From contig OU452233.1 of assembly GCA_911728455.2 (NCBI GenBank), positions 17,817,926-17,881,925 of the forward strand: a stretch of 64,000 nucleotides of DNA. The letters run 5' to 3'. This document shows positions 41,401 to 52,800 of the stretch, one piece after another. The stretch comes from Marthasterias glacialis. Taxonomy: Eukaryota; Echinodermata; Asteroidea; Forcipulatida; Asteriidae. Position 1 is the first letter of the stretch; each line of letters starts with the position of its first letter. The notes beneath the pieces are model-generated. The model had not been told where the DNA came from and made no database searches. It worked only from the letters and a program-made list of their open reading frames with translations. A program made the translations under genes and the position numbers.

Positions 41401-44400
41401 TTTTAAGTGTCAATATTTCCCAAAATATTGCTTATTTTCTGTGTCAACTTCAATAAAAAGGTATCAGTAAAGCCTACTGCATCATTCTAAAGCATAAAAT
41501 CACTTCTCAATATTTGGCCCAAATTTGATAAAAATGCTGGACTTACCCCTTGTGATTTTTTCAATTTTTGGCCTTTTTTTCCAAGTTCGTTTTGATGCTT
41601 TAAAGTGAAGCAGTCATCGTCGCTGATGTCATTTCCTACGACTTCACGTTTTACGTCATTCCTATTAACACAAATGATAAGGATTTTTCAGCAAAATTAA
41701 TGTCATGTTTTAAGTGCCAATATTTCCAAAAGAAAAGTTAATATTCTTTGTCAACATCAATAAAAGGGCATCAGTAAAGCCTACTGCATCATTTTAGAGC
41801 ATAAAATCACTTATCAATATTTGGCCCATATTTGATAAAAATGCTGGACTTACCCCTTGTGATTTTTTCAATTTTTGGCCTTTTTTCCAAGGGTACAAAA
41901 GTGCCAATATTTTCCAAAATATTGCTTATTTTCTGTGTCAACTTCAATAAAAAGGCATCAGTAAAGCCTACTGCATCATTCTAAAGCATAAAATCACTTA
42001 TCAATATTTGGCCCAAATTTGATAAAAATGCTGGACTTACCCCTTGTGATTTTTTCAATTTTTGGCCTTTTTTCCAAGTCAACAAAAGTGCCAATATTTT
42101 CCAAAATATTGCTTATTTTCTGTGTCAACTTCAATAAAAAGGCATCAGTAAAGCCTACTGCATCATTCTAAAGCATAAAATCACTTATCAATATTTGGCC
42201 CAAATTTGATAAAAATGCTGGACTTACCCCTTGTGATTTTTTCAATTTTTGGCCTTTTTTCCATGTCAACAAAAGTGCCAATATTTTCCAAAATATTGCT
42301 TATTTTCTGTGTCAACTTCAATAAAAAGGCATCAGTAAAGCCTACTGCATCATTCTAAAGCATAAAATCACTTATCAATATTTGGCCCAAATTTGTTAAA
42401 AATGCTGGACTTACCCCTTGTGATTTTTTCAATTTTTGGCCTTTTTTTCCAAGTTCGTTTGATGCTTTAAAGTGAAGCAGTCATCGTCGCTGATGTCATT
42501 TCCTTCGACTTCACGTTTCACGTCATTCCTATTAACACAAATGATAAGGATTTTATAGCAACATTAATGTCACGTTTTAAGTGCCTATATTTCCCAAAAT
42601 AAAGTTAATATTCTTTGTCAACATAAATAAAAAGGCATCAGTAAAGCCTACTGCAACATTCTAGAGCATAGAATCGCTTATCAGTATTTGGCCTAAATTT
42701 GATAAAAATGCTGTGATTTTTTGTGATTTTTTCAATTTTTTTGCCTTTTTTCCAAGGGTACAAAAGTGCCAATATTTTCCAAAATATTGCTTATTTTCTG
42801 TGTCAACTTCAATAAAAAGGCATCAGTAAAGCCTACTGCATCATTCTAAAGCATGAAATCACTTATCAATATTTGGCCCAAATTTGATAAAAATGCTGGA
42901 CTTACCCCTTGTGATTTTTTCAATTTTTGGCCTTTTTTCCAAGTCGACAAAAGTGCCAATATTTTTCAAAATATTGCTTATTTTCTGTGTCAACTTCAAT
43001 AAAAAGGCATCAGTAAAGCCTACTGCATCATTCTAAAGCATAAAATCACTTATCAATATTTGGCCCAAATTTGATAAAAATGCTGGACTTACCCCGTGTG
43101 ATTTTTTCAATTTTTGGCCTTTTTTCCAAGTCAACAAAAGTGCCAATATTTTCCAAAATATTGCTTATTTTCTGTGTCAACTTCAATTAAAAGGCATCAG
43201 TAAAGCCTACTGCATCATTCTAAAGCATAAAATCACTTATCAATAATTGGCCCAAATTTGATAAAAATGCTGGACTTACCCCTTGTGATTTTTCAATTTT
43301 TGGCCTTTTTTCTAAGTCGACAAAAGTGCCAATAATTTCCAAAATATTGCTTATTTTCTGTGTCAACTTCAATTAAAAGGCATCAGTAAAGCCTACTGCA
43401 TCATTCTAAAGCATAAAATTACTTATCAATATTTGGCCCAAATTTGATAAAAATGCTGGACTTACCCCTTGTGATTTTTTCAATTTTTGGCCTTATTTTC
43501 CAAGTTCGTTTTGTTGCTTTAAAGTGAAGCAGTCATCGTCGCTGATGTCATTTCCTTCGACTTCACGTTTCACGTCATTCTTATTAACACAAATGATGAG
43601 GATTTTTCAGCAAAATTAATGTCATGTTTTAAGTGCCAATATTTCCCAAAATGAAGTTAATATTCTTTGTCAACATCAATAAAAAAGGCATCAGTAAAGC
43701 CTACTGCAACATTCTAGAGCATAAAATCGCTTATCAGTATTTGGCCTAAATTTGATAAAAATGCTGGACTTATCCCTTTGATTTTTTCAATTTTTTGCCT
43801 TTTTTCAAAGTCGACAAAAGTGCCAATATTTTCCAAAATATTGCTAATTTTCTGTGTCAACTTCAATAAAAAGGCATCAGTAAAGCCTACTGCATCATTG
43901 TAAAGCATGAAATCACTTATCAATAATTGGCCCAAATTTGATAAAAATGCTGGACTTACCCCTTGTGATTTTTTTCAATTTTTGGCCTTTTTCCAAGTCA
44001 ACAAAAGTGCCAATATTTTCCAAAATATTGCTTATTTTCTGTGTCAACTTCAATAAAAAGGCATCAGTAAAGCCTACTGCATCATTCTAAAGCATAAAAT
44101 CACTTATCAATATTTGGCCCAAATTTGATAAAAATGCTGGACTTACCCCTTGTGATTTTTTCAATTTTTGGCCTTTTTTCCAAGTCAACAAAAGTGCCAA
44201 TATTTTCCAAAATATTGCTTATATTCTGTGTCAACCTCAATAAAAAAGCATCAGTGTTGCTACTGCGTCATTTAAGAGCATGAAATCGCTTTACAATATT
44301 TGGCCCAAATTTGATAAAAATGCTGGACTTACCCCTTGTGATTTTTTCAATTTTTGGCCTTTTTTCCAAGTCAACAAAAGTCCCAAAATATTGCTTATCT

Positions 44401-44530
44401 TCTGTGTCAACCTAATTAAAAAAGCATCAGTAAAGCCCACTGCATCAATCTAGAGCATAACATCGCTGATCATTATTTGGCCCAAATTCGATAAAAATGC
44501 TAGACTTACCCCATGCTTTTTTTTTTATTT
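38442..44530. repeat. Satellite array 1, ~187 bp monomer, about 29 copies
   Basis: Monomers share 'gtcaacttcaataaaaaggc', 'cctactgcatcattctaaag', 'tttggcccaaatttgataaa' and 'gctggacttaccccttgtga', spaced 186-188 bp. Six monomers are longer, with an extra block of about 120-125 bp starting 'ttcgttttgatgctttaaag' at about 39179, 40035, 41279, 41586, 42454 and 43505. Copies near the right end (44230-44530) are more diverged. Frames on the minus strand (for example 43714-43935) are repeat artefacts. Confidence 0.95.
38455..38460 (+). promoter_or_regulatory. SGPL1: Candidate SGPL1 poly(A) signal
   Basis: First AATAAA after the stop codon, 400 nt downstream. It sits within the first, diverged monomer of the satellite array. 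Every following monomer also carries AATAAA on the same strand. Confidence 0.4.
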
Positions 44531-45333
44531 TTTGGCTTTTTTTTCAATTTTGATTTCATGCTTAAAAATGAAGCAGACATCCTAACTGATGCTTTTTTGT
44601 TCCACTTGGCCTTGTAAATATGGCATCTATAAAAAAATAACTTACAAATCCAAACTTCATCTTAATTATTATTTTTTTTTTATTTCTAATCAGCAAAGCA
44701 AACATTTAGTATTAATATGAAAGTCATTTAATATAGACACAGAATATATTAAAACAAAAAGGAAGCCAGATCAACACTAGCAGGCTTTTCATTATTGCAT
44801 TGCACATGACGTCGACAATAGGAAAAATCAGCCATCTTTGATGACAATGACTTCACATTTTTGAGCGCACAACTGTGTAATGCCCAGAAGTACTGCACGC
44901 GGCACGCGTGCGTTTCATAAACTCCTTCCATGATTGGTTGGTAAGCAACTCAAGCTGCTTGAAACTAACAGAGCTTAACGCGGCTACTGTCAAAAATAGA
45001 AATTGTCAACAAAGATGGCGTCTATTGCAATCAATCTATTGCCCTTTCTGTACAAGAGGATTATAGGGAGCTATCATGAAGCTATCGTCTCAGTCAAGTT
45101 CCCTGTGTGTAATGACAGTGATGAATACTGATCTGTATTGCACAGAATGGGGCCAGACTACCACCCCAACCCTTAGCATAACTTAAGTAGTTCTTGTTTT
45201 GAATGGGAGAAAGTAAGTCCCTTCATGAAGATTTGCGTTGAATAAGGAGCCATACTATAAATTTTCCCTGAAGCCTCACTTTGACCAGTATTTTGAATTG
45301 GAGAATATCAAGATGGTTGCATCTTGATAAAGA
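44531..45333. other. Region after satellite array 1, no gene seen
   Basis: 44531-44610 is a decayed form of the long-monomer block ('gcttaaaaatgaagcagaca'). The rest holds no protein-like frame. Confidence 0.45.
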
Positions 45334-45469
45334 CCTATTGACTCATTCACTTGACGTCACAAGCGGCTATTGTATGTCCCCGATCTGTAACCGCAGAAAA
45401 TCCGACTTCCAAAATGGCGCAACTAAGATAAATCGAGGGTGATGACGTCAGGTAAATTGGGTCAATAGG
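45334..45469. mobile_element. MITE-like element, 'cctattgac' family
   Basis: 'cctattgactcattcacttg' plus 'acgtca' on the left, inverse of 'gatgacgtcaggtaaattgg' plus 'gtcaatagg' on the right, with 'aaaatggcgcaac' inside. A relative lies at 62999-63196. Confidence 0.65.
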
Positions 45470-46609
45470 TGAAGTAAACTCTACACAAAAACATGTCACT
45501 AAATGATACCACGTGAACCAAAAACACTGAAAATAAACTGAACTGTAATATCAAATCTCACATCACGTCTTCAAGTGCAAACAAGTAGATTTTATTATTT
45601 TGTTCAGTCATCTAACTGAAATTCCGAAAGCCCAAAGTTTACGAACAGTTTTACTATACATCTAATAACCTATAATGTAACTACATTAAACCACATGAAT
45701 TTTTAAGGGCTGAATTTTTTTCAGATCTTTTGGAAACAACGTATTTTTTTATCTCTGTAGAAACACCCGGGCCAAGAGCTGGACTTTACAGGGCTGCTTA
45801 AGCAGAAATTATTGCTGCAATAAGTTGCTGAACAAGTTTCTGCAAAGCAAACGTTGCACAAGAAATGCTACTCTGAAAATTTTCTTAATAAGCTCTACAT
45901 AATTGCTACCTTAAAAAATAAAATAAAATAAAATAATAATTATTATCATTTTAACAGCGATAATTACTGATGGGCAACATTCTGCCAATTAAGGAGACGT
46001 TTCACTCGATGAACGCGTGACTTAAGCTTTTGTTTATTCATATGGACGGCAGCTGACTATTTTGCACGCGTAAAAGCCTGCTTGGAAGATCTTACAAATT
46101 ATTGCATATTTTACAGTCTCATTTTGTCAAACGTTTGTACAATGTTCACATTATGTACTTCGGTTTAGAGTGCAATATGTTGGTTGATGAGGTTGAGAGG
46201 TGAGTAAGCTAGTACCATTTGGGTGCAAATATTATGTATTTGTGCTGGGCGGGGATTTGTGCGAACAATGGAAAAACAAAACTACATCTTGTGAACATTG
46301 TACACCGATTTTGACAAGCTTTTTAGCAACGTTACACGAAAAAGTTCATGCGTCATTAAAACAATTGCCGCAATATTGATGGTGAATAAATAAATGTACG
46401 CGATGCGGTCAATGATACGATTCCATGGTTACCGAAAGTTACACACACGGAGAAAGCTGAAATGAATATTCATCAAAAGGCTATACGTCACCGAACGTTC
46501 AGTCTGATTGGCTGAATGTTACACAATTTACCTTATTCACTAGGCAATTTTGTGTGGTAGTCCCAGAATTCGAAGGATTGTAAGCACGCAGTCCTCACCA
46601 TGGTGACCA
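45470..46609. other. Intergenic, no gene seen
   Basis: AT-rich. A stretch at 45780-45900 resembles the interior of the 23018-23221 element family ('gggctgcttaagcagaaat'). Confidence 0.4.
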
Positions 46610-46754
46610 GGGGTCGATTTTACAAAACTCTTCCTACCTTAGGACACGTTCTAGGCAAGTCCTAAGTTAGGATGAGTAACTTAGGACTAGTCCTATCTCT
46701 TAGTATTGCCTAGGACGTGTCCTAAGTTAGGAAGAGTTTTGTGAAATCGGCCCC
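46610..46754. mobile_element. MITE with ~45 bp terminal inverted repeats
   Basis: 'ggggtcgattttacaaaact' and the inverse of 'agttttgtgaaatcggcccc'; the arms continue with 'cttcctaccttaggacacg' against 'cgtgtcctaagttaggaag'. The centre has further 'ttaggac' repeats. Confidence 0.8.
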
Positions 46755-47319
46755 AGGCTATTTTGTCTCTAATACAAGGTCAACCTCTTCGAACAAATGT
46801 CAATGCTTTTGTTGAAGTAGATGAAAGCTGCATCCAGGTCTTTTTTATTCCAGAAAGATATTGTTTTACTTTCAGAAAATCTGGCATTTTTTTAATGATG
46901 GTTTCAGCCAGTAAGCTGCAGAAAGAGGTTGTGAAAAAGTACAGCCTCACTTTTATACCGACCGTGAACAAGGCAAACACTTGGTTTTGGGTCTTCGGTG
47001 AGAGTAAAAAAAAACAGTCCCGGTAAACTTAAGCTACAAACATGTATAACAAGTCATATGATTTTTAATAACAAGAACTGTGTAGTGAGAGAGTTGGCAA
47101 CAAAATGCAGAACCAAACATTTGGCATATTTGTGACATTTTGCGACGTAAACACCATAGGAATGCGAAAATTTAATTGTGTTTCTTTTGGGGGTATTGTC
47201 CCAACTCTCACTATACATGGTTCTGATTTTCTCTATGGAGGGCGCCACCATGGTCCAGCTGACAATGATGACCAGCAGTGTTTGTAGTCGTACAACTTTC
47301 GGTGGATGAATCTGCTGGA
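46755..47319. other. No gene recognised
   Basis: A plus-strand 87-residue frame at 46763-47026 exists but shows no domain, splice context or relative in the window. A strong 'gccaccatgg' context at 47245 leads to a frame of only about 19 codons. Confidence 0.35.
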
Positions 47320-47432
47320 TTAGATGTGACACAGTCCTTCTTCAGCTCGTACCCGCCTGATTCCCATTCCAGTAAGATTGTCCAAACTCTTCTTCGTCGT
47401 ATCTAGGTCATCTCTTCGGACCTCTTCCCGTC
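47320..47432 (-). CDS. Possible terminal exon of an unidentified minus-strand gene
   Basis: Minus strand: acceptor 'ttgttcacctgcag', then two bases and 36 codons to TAA. The peptide is highly charged (REEVRRDDLDTTKKSLDNL, then ...RRVRAEEGLCHI), unlike chance translation of AT-rich DNA. I do not recognise the protein. Its required entry phase does not match the exon-like frame at 48354-48503, so another exon would be needed between them. It may also be a chance frame. Confidence 0.3.
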
Positions 47433-48353
47433 CTGCAGGTGAACAAAACATTTCATTGAAAAGTTATGTTTTCTTTAAAATATATATCAGCCCATTCCTC
47501 TAGCTTAACACAATCAAGTCCGTCAACCAACTCATGAAATTTCTGGTATTTCTACTTTGAGATATCAGGAAAAACAGTTTATAGGCCCTATTTGAAAGGA
47601 AACTGTAACTAGTAAACTAGCAACATTTGCGGCTACAACCAGGTATACATTTCTGTTGAGAGGAGTGGTGGCTCTGAAGAGAGCCGGTGTGGTCTCGACG
47701 TTTCGAACAGTATATTCTGCTTGTCTTCATGCATCAGGACATACTAGGTATGATGATCTTTGTGTCCAGTTTATAAAAGTGAGCTTTCAGACTACAAAGT
47801 CAATGTTTCAGACCAGGGGCGGGACAAGGATTTGAGGGCTATTTTCCAAGTTGACAATGGTCAGTAATATTTCAGTTGTTTTATGGTAAGCCGATCACGG
47901 CGTAGGGTCCAGGGCTTGCTTCAGCGTCTGAAGAAAGTTTTTGAGCATTAGCTGCTCTCTAGTGCAATCTAGGATATTTTAGAAGCCTTTTACAAGTTTT
48001 TTTGTACTCATTGCAAAATTGGAAATTTGATTTCTTTGCTGGTCAATATCATTTTTTGTTTTCTATCGGTGGAAATAAGTGGGGTCACCCCCCAAGTCCG
48101 CCACTTCAGACTGAAAAATTTTTGGGGGAACATCGGAACTAGTGTCAAGTGAATTCAAAGTGTCAATAGACTGTGCAAGTCTCGCGCGTATTCAAACATT
48201 TTGGGACCATTTTGGTTCCCACACACTTTTTTCTGTAACATGTGAAGTAAACAAAATCACGCGCTTTAAAAACTGACCCTAATGTTCTTACACAGTCTAT
48301 TCAGTTTGCTTTTCTGATCATCCAGATCATGTATCAATCCTTTAGTACATCAC
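47433..48353. other. No gene recognised
   Basis: No repeat or frame that I can support. Confidence 0.35.
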
Positions 48354-48503
48354 CTTGAATTGTCGTGATGAGGCCGTCCATAAGAAATATTCAACATCGG
48401 TAAAACTCGAACATGGACTCTGTGTATAGTCGTTGGTTCTTGAACACGCCGACACTCGTTGACAAATTGACTTCACTGCTCCAGTCAAATAATCTCTCAA
48501 CTG
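48354..48503 (-). CDS. Possible internal exon, unidentified
   Basis: Minus strand: acceptor 'ccttttcccag', 50 open codons in phase 0, then a weak donor GTGATG. The peptide starts QLRDYLTGAVKS and ends SSRQFK. It is phase-compatible with 49458-49528. A second frame over the same segment (ERLFDWSSEV...) is also open for about 34 codons, so the frame is uncertain. No domain recognised. Confidence 0.2.
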
Positions 48504-48649
48504 CTGGGAAAAGGCAAGAAACAAATATTCAACACTTTTGTGACATTTTTAAACATTTTGGGGAAGGCCTGTGTTGTTTTAAAATCGTACACAAATCCTT
48601 TTGTTTCCTCCAAGCTTATAATTATTCAGTATCTTTCACTATTTTACTT

Positions 48650-49345
48650 TTGACGAGCCCGACCGCTTCACTGCAGTAGATCATGAAGGTTCAATTCTGA
48701 AGAGATTTGTTCAATTTTGAAATGATTACCCAGGTGCTTTCGAAGCTGAGAATGACATTATCACTGAGGAGAAAAACGGCAGCATCGCTTTACAATCTTT
48801 ACAAAGCTGGACAATCTGCTGTTGTCTTCTTCTGCAACCCTCAGACCAGTCACACATCATGGTAACACCAGCAGGAACAAAAAAGAAAGGATTTAATTAA
48901 GGCTTTCATTAGGTTTCGTATTGAATTAAGTATTTTCACTTTCCCATCAACAAGTTTTCACTATTCAATCAATCTGTGAAGATTGCATCAAATGAGGTGC
49001 TACTGTTTGAGTGAAAACAAAGTGAAACTTTTTTCAGGGATTTTGAAGACAACGTGCTTGCTTTGGCAATGATTTTCTTTCAGATGTAAATATTTCTGTA
49101 GAGGACTGGTATGTGTGTGAACTTAATAATCACTAAGCTTAGGGGTTGAAACTAATCTATTTTTATTAGTTTTACCAATCGTGTATGTATTTCGTTTTAA
49201 TTGTTTAAAAGCCCGACTGTTTCACTAAGGTAGATTGTGACGGTTGAATTCTGGGGATATTTGTTCAGTTTTTCTAGTTTTTACCAGAGTGCTTTCAAAG
49301 CTGAGAATAAGATCAAAGAAAAGAAAATGGGCACCACCCTTTTTC
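48650..49345. repeat. Two diverged copies of a ~110 bp segment
   Basis: 48653-48760 ('gagcccgaccgcttcactgc', 'gtgctttcgaagctgagaat') is matched by 49208-49310 ('gcccgactgtttcactaagg', 'gtgctttcaaagctgagaat') in direct orientation. Confidence 0.6.
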
Positions 49346-49457
49346 AAGCACGATGTGGGATGACCTGACCTTCTGACCTTTTTGTATGACCCCTCTGCAT
49401 CCTTTACATCGTGTATCTTCTTCTCTCAAACCTTCTTTCCAAGTTTCACAGACTCAC

Positions 49458-49528
49458 TTCTCTGTTCAGTCGAAAAAGAATAGTACTGTCCCAAGATCCT
49501 TGATATATCACTTTAACGTCAATTCTAC
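49458..49528 (-). CDS. Possible internal exon, unidentified
   Basis: Minus strand: acceptor 'ttaacctttgtag', two bases, 23 open codons (RIDVKVIYQGSWDSTILFRL and NRE), donor GTGAGT. The splice sites are good and the peptide is protein-like, but the segment is short and I cannot name the family. Confidence 0.3.
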
Positions 49529-49892
49529 CTACAAAGGTTAAGGTTTAGAAGATGTGGCAGGCGATGGTTGGAAGCTGAAGGAAAAGGGTTAAAAGCTGAG
49601 GAAAATTGTTAACGGCTTCAAACAAAAAAAATGGTACGAAGCTGTGGAGGGATTTTTTTTAACACCTTACGTGTATACTTACATAGCTAACTTTTCTGTA
49701 TTTGAACTTCACTTCACGCAGTGTGGCTCTTCCTTCGGAATATCTAAGACCTTGGTAGTGTCACACATCACAGTAGAGCTTCTCAGTTCAGTGGCGGTTA
49801 CCTCTGGTTACCTCAACCTGTTCAATGGAAAAGGTTAATCACATATTTTCTAGGCCTACACTAAGGTGTGTAAACTCAATATTTTGAGTTTT

Positions 49893-52800
49893 TCTTATGA
49901 CTAAAAATGAATAAGCTCAGTTGATGTACAGCTCTCAGATCGGGAACACAAACCGATCAATTTAGCTTTACTAAATTTGAATCAGTTTATTATTCCCAAA
50001 TCAAGAAACTATACAACTGATTGCAAATAATCTCTAACAGCATTCAGGCGCTTTGCTTCTGACTAAAAATTAATAAAATTACATAATGTAGGCCTCGCAG
50101 ATCGGAGAGATAAACAGATTAATTTAGCTTTACTAAATTTGAATCAGTTTAATTCTCCCAAATCAAGAAACTATACAACTGATTGCAAATAATCTCTAAC
50201 AGCATTCAGGCGCTTTGCTTCTGACTAAAAATTAATAAAATTACATAATGTAGGCCTCGCAGATCGGAGAGATAAACAGATTAATTTAGCTTTACTAAAT
50301 TTGAATCAGTTTAATTCTCCCAAATCAAGAAACTATACAACTGATTAGTAATATCTCTAACTGTCTCTCCTCAAGCATGCAGGCGCTTTGCTTCTGACTA
50401 AAAATTAATAAATTAATAAAATCAGTTGATGAACAGCTCGCAGATTGGGAACATAAAATGATCAATTTAGCTTTACTAAATTTGAATCAGTTTAATATTC
50501 CCAAATCAAGAAACTATACAACTGATTACTAATATCTCTTATTGTCTTTCCTGAAGCATGCAGGCGCTTTGCTTCTGACTAAAAATTAATAAAATTAAAT
50601 GATGTAGGCCTACAGCTCGCAGGGGAAGATTAACATTAATTTAGCTTTACTAAACTTGAATCAGTTAAATATTCCCAAATTAAGAAACTATACAACTGAT
50701 TACAAAATAATATCTCTAACTGTCTCTCCTGAAGCATGCAGGTGCTTTGCTTCTGACTAAACATTAGTAAAATCAGTTGATGTACAGCTCGCAGATCGGG
50801 AACATAAACTGATCAATTTAGCTTTACTAAATTTGAATCAGTTTAATATTCCCAAATCAAGAAACTATACAACTGATTACTAATATATTTTATTGTCTTT
50901 CCTGAAGCATGCAGGCGCTTTGCTTCTGACTAAAAATTAATAAAATTAATTGATGTAGGCCTACAGCTCGCAGATCGGGAAGATTAACAGATTAATTTAG
51001 TTTTACTAAACTTGAATCAGTTAAATATTCCCAAATTAAGAAACTATACAACTGATTACAAAATAATATCTCTAACTGTCTCTCCTGAAGCATGCAGGTG
51101 CTTTGCTTCTGACTAAAAATGAATAAAATCAGTTGATGTACAGCTCGCAGATCGGGAACATAAACTGAGTAATTTAGCTTTACTAAATTTGAATCAGTTT
51201 AATATTCCCAAATCAAGAAACTATACAACTGATTGCAAATAATTATCTCTAACTGTCTTTCCTGAAGCATGCAGGTGCTTTGCTTCTGACTAAAAATTAA
51301 TAAAATCAGTTGATGTACAGCTCGCAGATCGGGAACATAAACTGATCAATTTAGCTTTACTAAATTTGAATCAGTTTAATATTCCCAAATCAAGAAACTA
51401 TACAACTGATTACTAATATCTCTTATTGTCTTTCCTGAAGCATGCAGGCGCTTTGCTTCTGACTAAAAATTAATAAAATTAATTGATGTAGGCCTACAGC
51501 TCGCAGATCAGGAAAATGAACAGATTAATTTAGCTTTACTAAACTTGAATCAGTTAAATATTCCCAAATTAAGAAACTATACAACTGATTACAAAATAAT
51601 ATCTCTAACTGTCTCTCCTGAAGCATGCAGGTGCTTTGCTTCTGACTAAACATTAGTAAAATCAGTTGATGTACAGCTCGCAGATCGGGAACATAAACTG
51701 ATCAATTTAGCTTTACTAAATTTGAATCAGTTTAATATTCCCAAATCAAGAAACTATACAACTGATTACTAATATATTTTATTGTCTTTCCTGAAGCATG
51801 CAGGCGCTTTGCTTCTGACTAAAAATTAATAAAATTAATTGATGTAGGCCTACAGCTCGCAGATCGGGAAGATTAACAGATTAATTTAGTTTTACTAAAC
51901 TTGAATCAGTTAAATATTCCCAAATTAAGAAACTATACAACTGATTACAAAATAATATCTCTAACTGTCTCTCCTGAAGCATGCAGGTGCTTTGCTTCTG
52001 ACTAAAAATGAATAAAATCAGTTGATGTACAGCTCGCAGATCGGGAACATAAACTGAGTAATTTAGCTTTACTAAATTTGAATCAGTTTAATATTCCCAA
52101 ATCAAGAAACTATACAACTGATTGCAAATAATTATCTCTAACTGTCTTTCCTGAAGCATGCAGGTGCTTTGCTTCTGACTAAAAATTAATAAAATCAGTT
52201 GATGTACAGCTCGCAGATCGGGAACATAAACTGATCAATTTAGCTTTACTAAATTTGAATCAGTTTATTATTCCCAAATCAAGAAACTATACAACTGATT
52301 ACTAATATCTCTTATTGTCTTTCCTGAAGCATGCAGGCGCTTTGCTTCTGACTAAAAATTAATAAAATTAATTGATGTAGGCCTACAGCTCGCAGATCAG
52401 GAAAATGAACAGATTAATTTAGCTTTACTAAACTTGAATCAGTTAAATATTCCCAAATTAAGAAACTATACAACTGATTACAAAATAATATCTCTAACTG
52501 TCTCTCCTGAAGCATGCAGGTGCTTTGCTTCTGACTAAACATTAGTAAAATCAGTTGATGTACAGCTCGCAGATCGGGAACATAAACTGATCAATTTAGC
52601 TTTACTAAATTTGAATCAGTTTAATATTCCCAAATCAAGAAACTATACAACTGATTACTAATATCTTTTATTGTCTTTCCTGAAGCATGCAGGCGCTTTG
52701 CTTCTGACTAAAAATTAATAAAATCAGTTGATGTACAGCTCGCAGATCGGGAACATAAACTGATCAATTTAGCTTTACTAAATTTGAATCAGTTTAATAT

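Noticed and set aside
43714-43935. 73-residue minus frame in satellite 1
   Set aside because: Arises from the repeat. The ~187 bp period is not a multiple of three, so the frame is not kept between monomers.
38442-44530. CRISPR-like array
   Set aside because: Monomers are ~187 bp and the whole unit repeats with no unique spacers. This is a eukaryotic satellite.
46763-47026. 87-residue plus frame
   Set aside because: No signal peptide, domain, splice context or second copy; likely chance.
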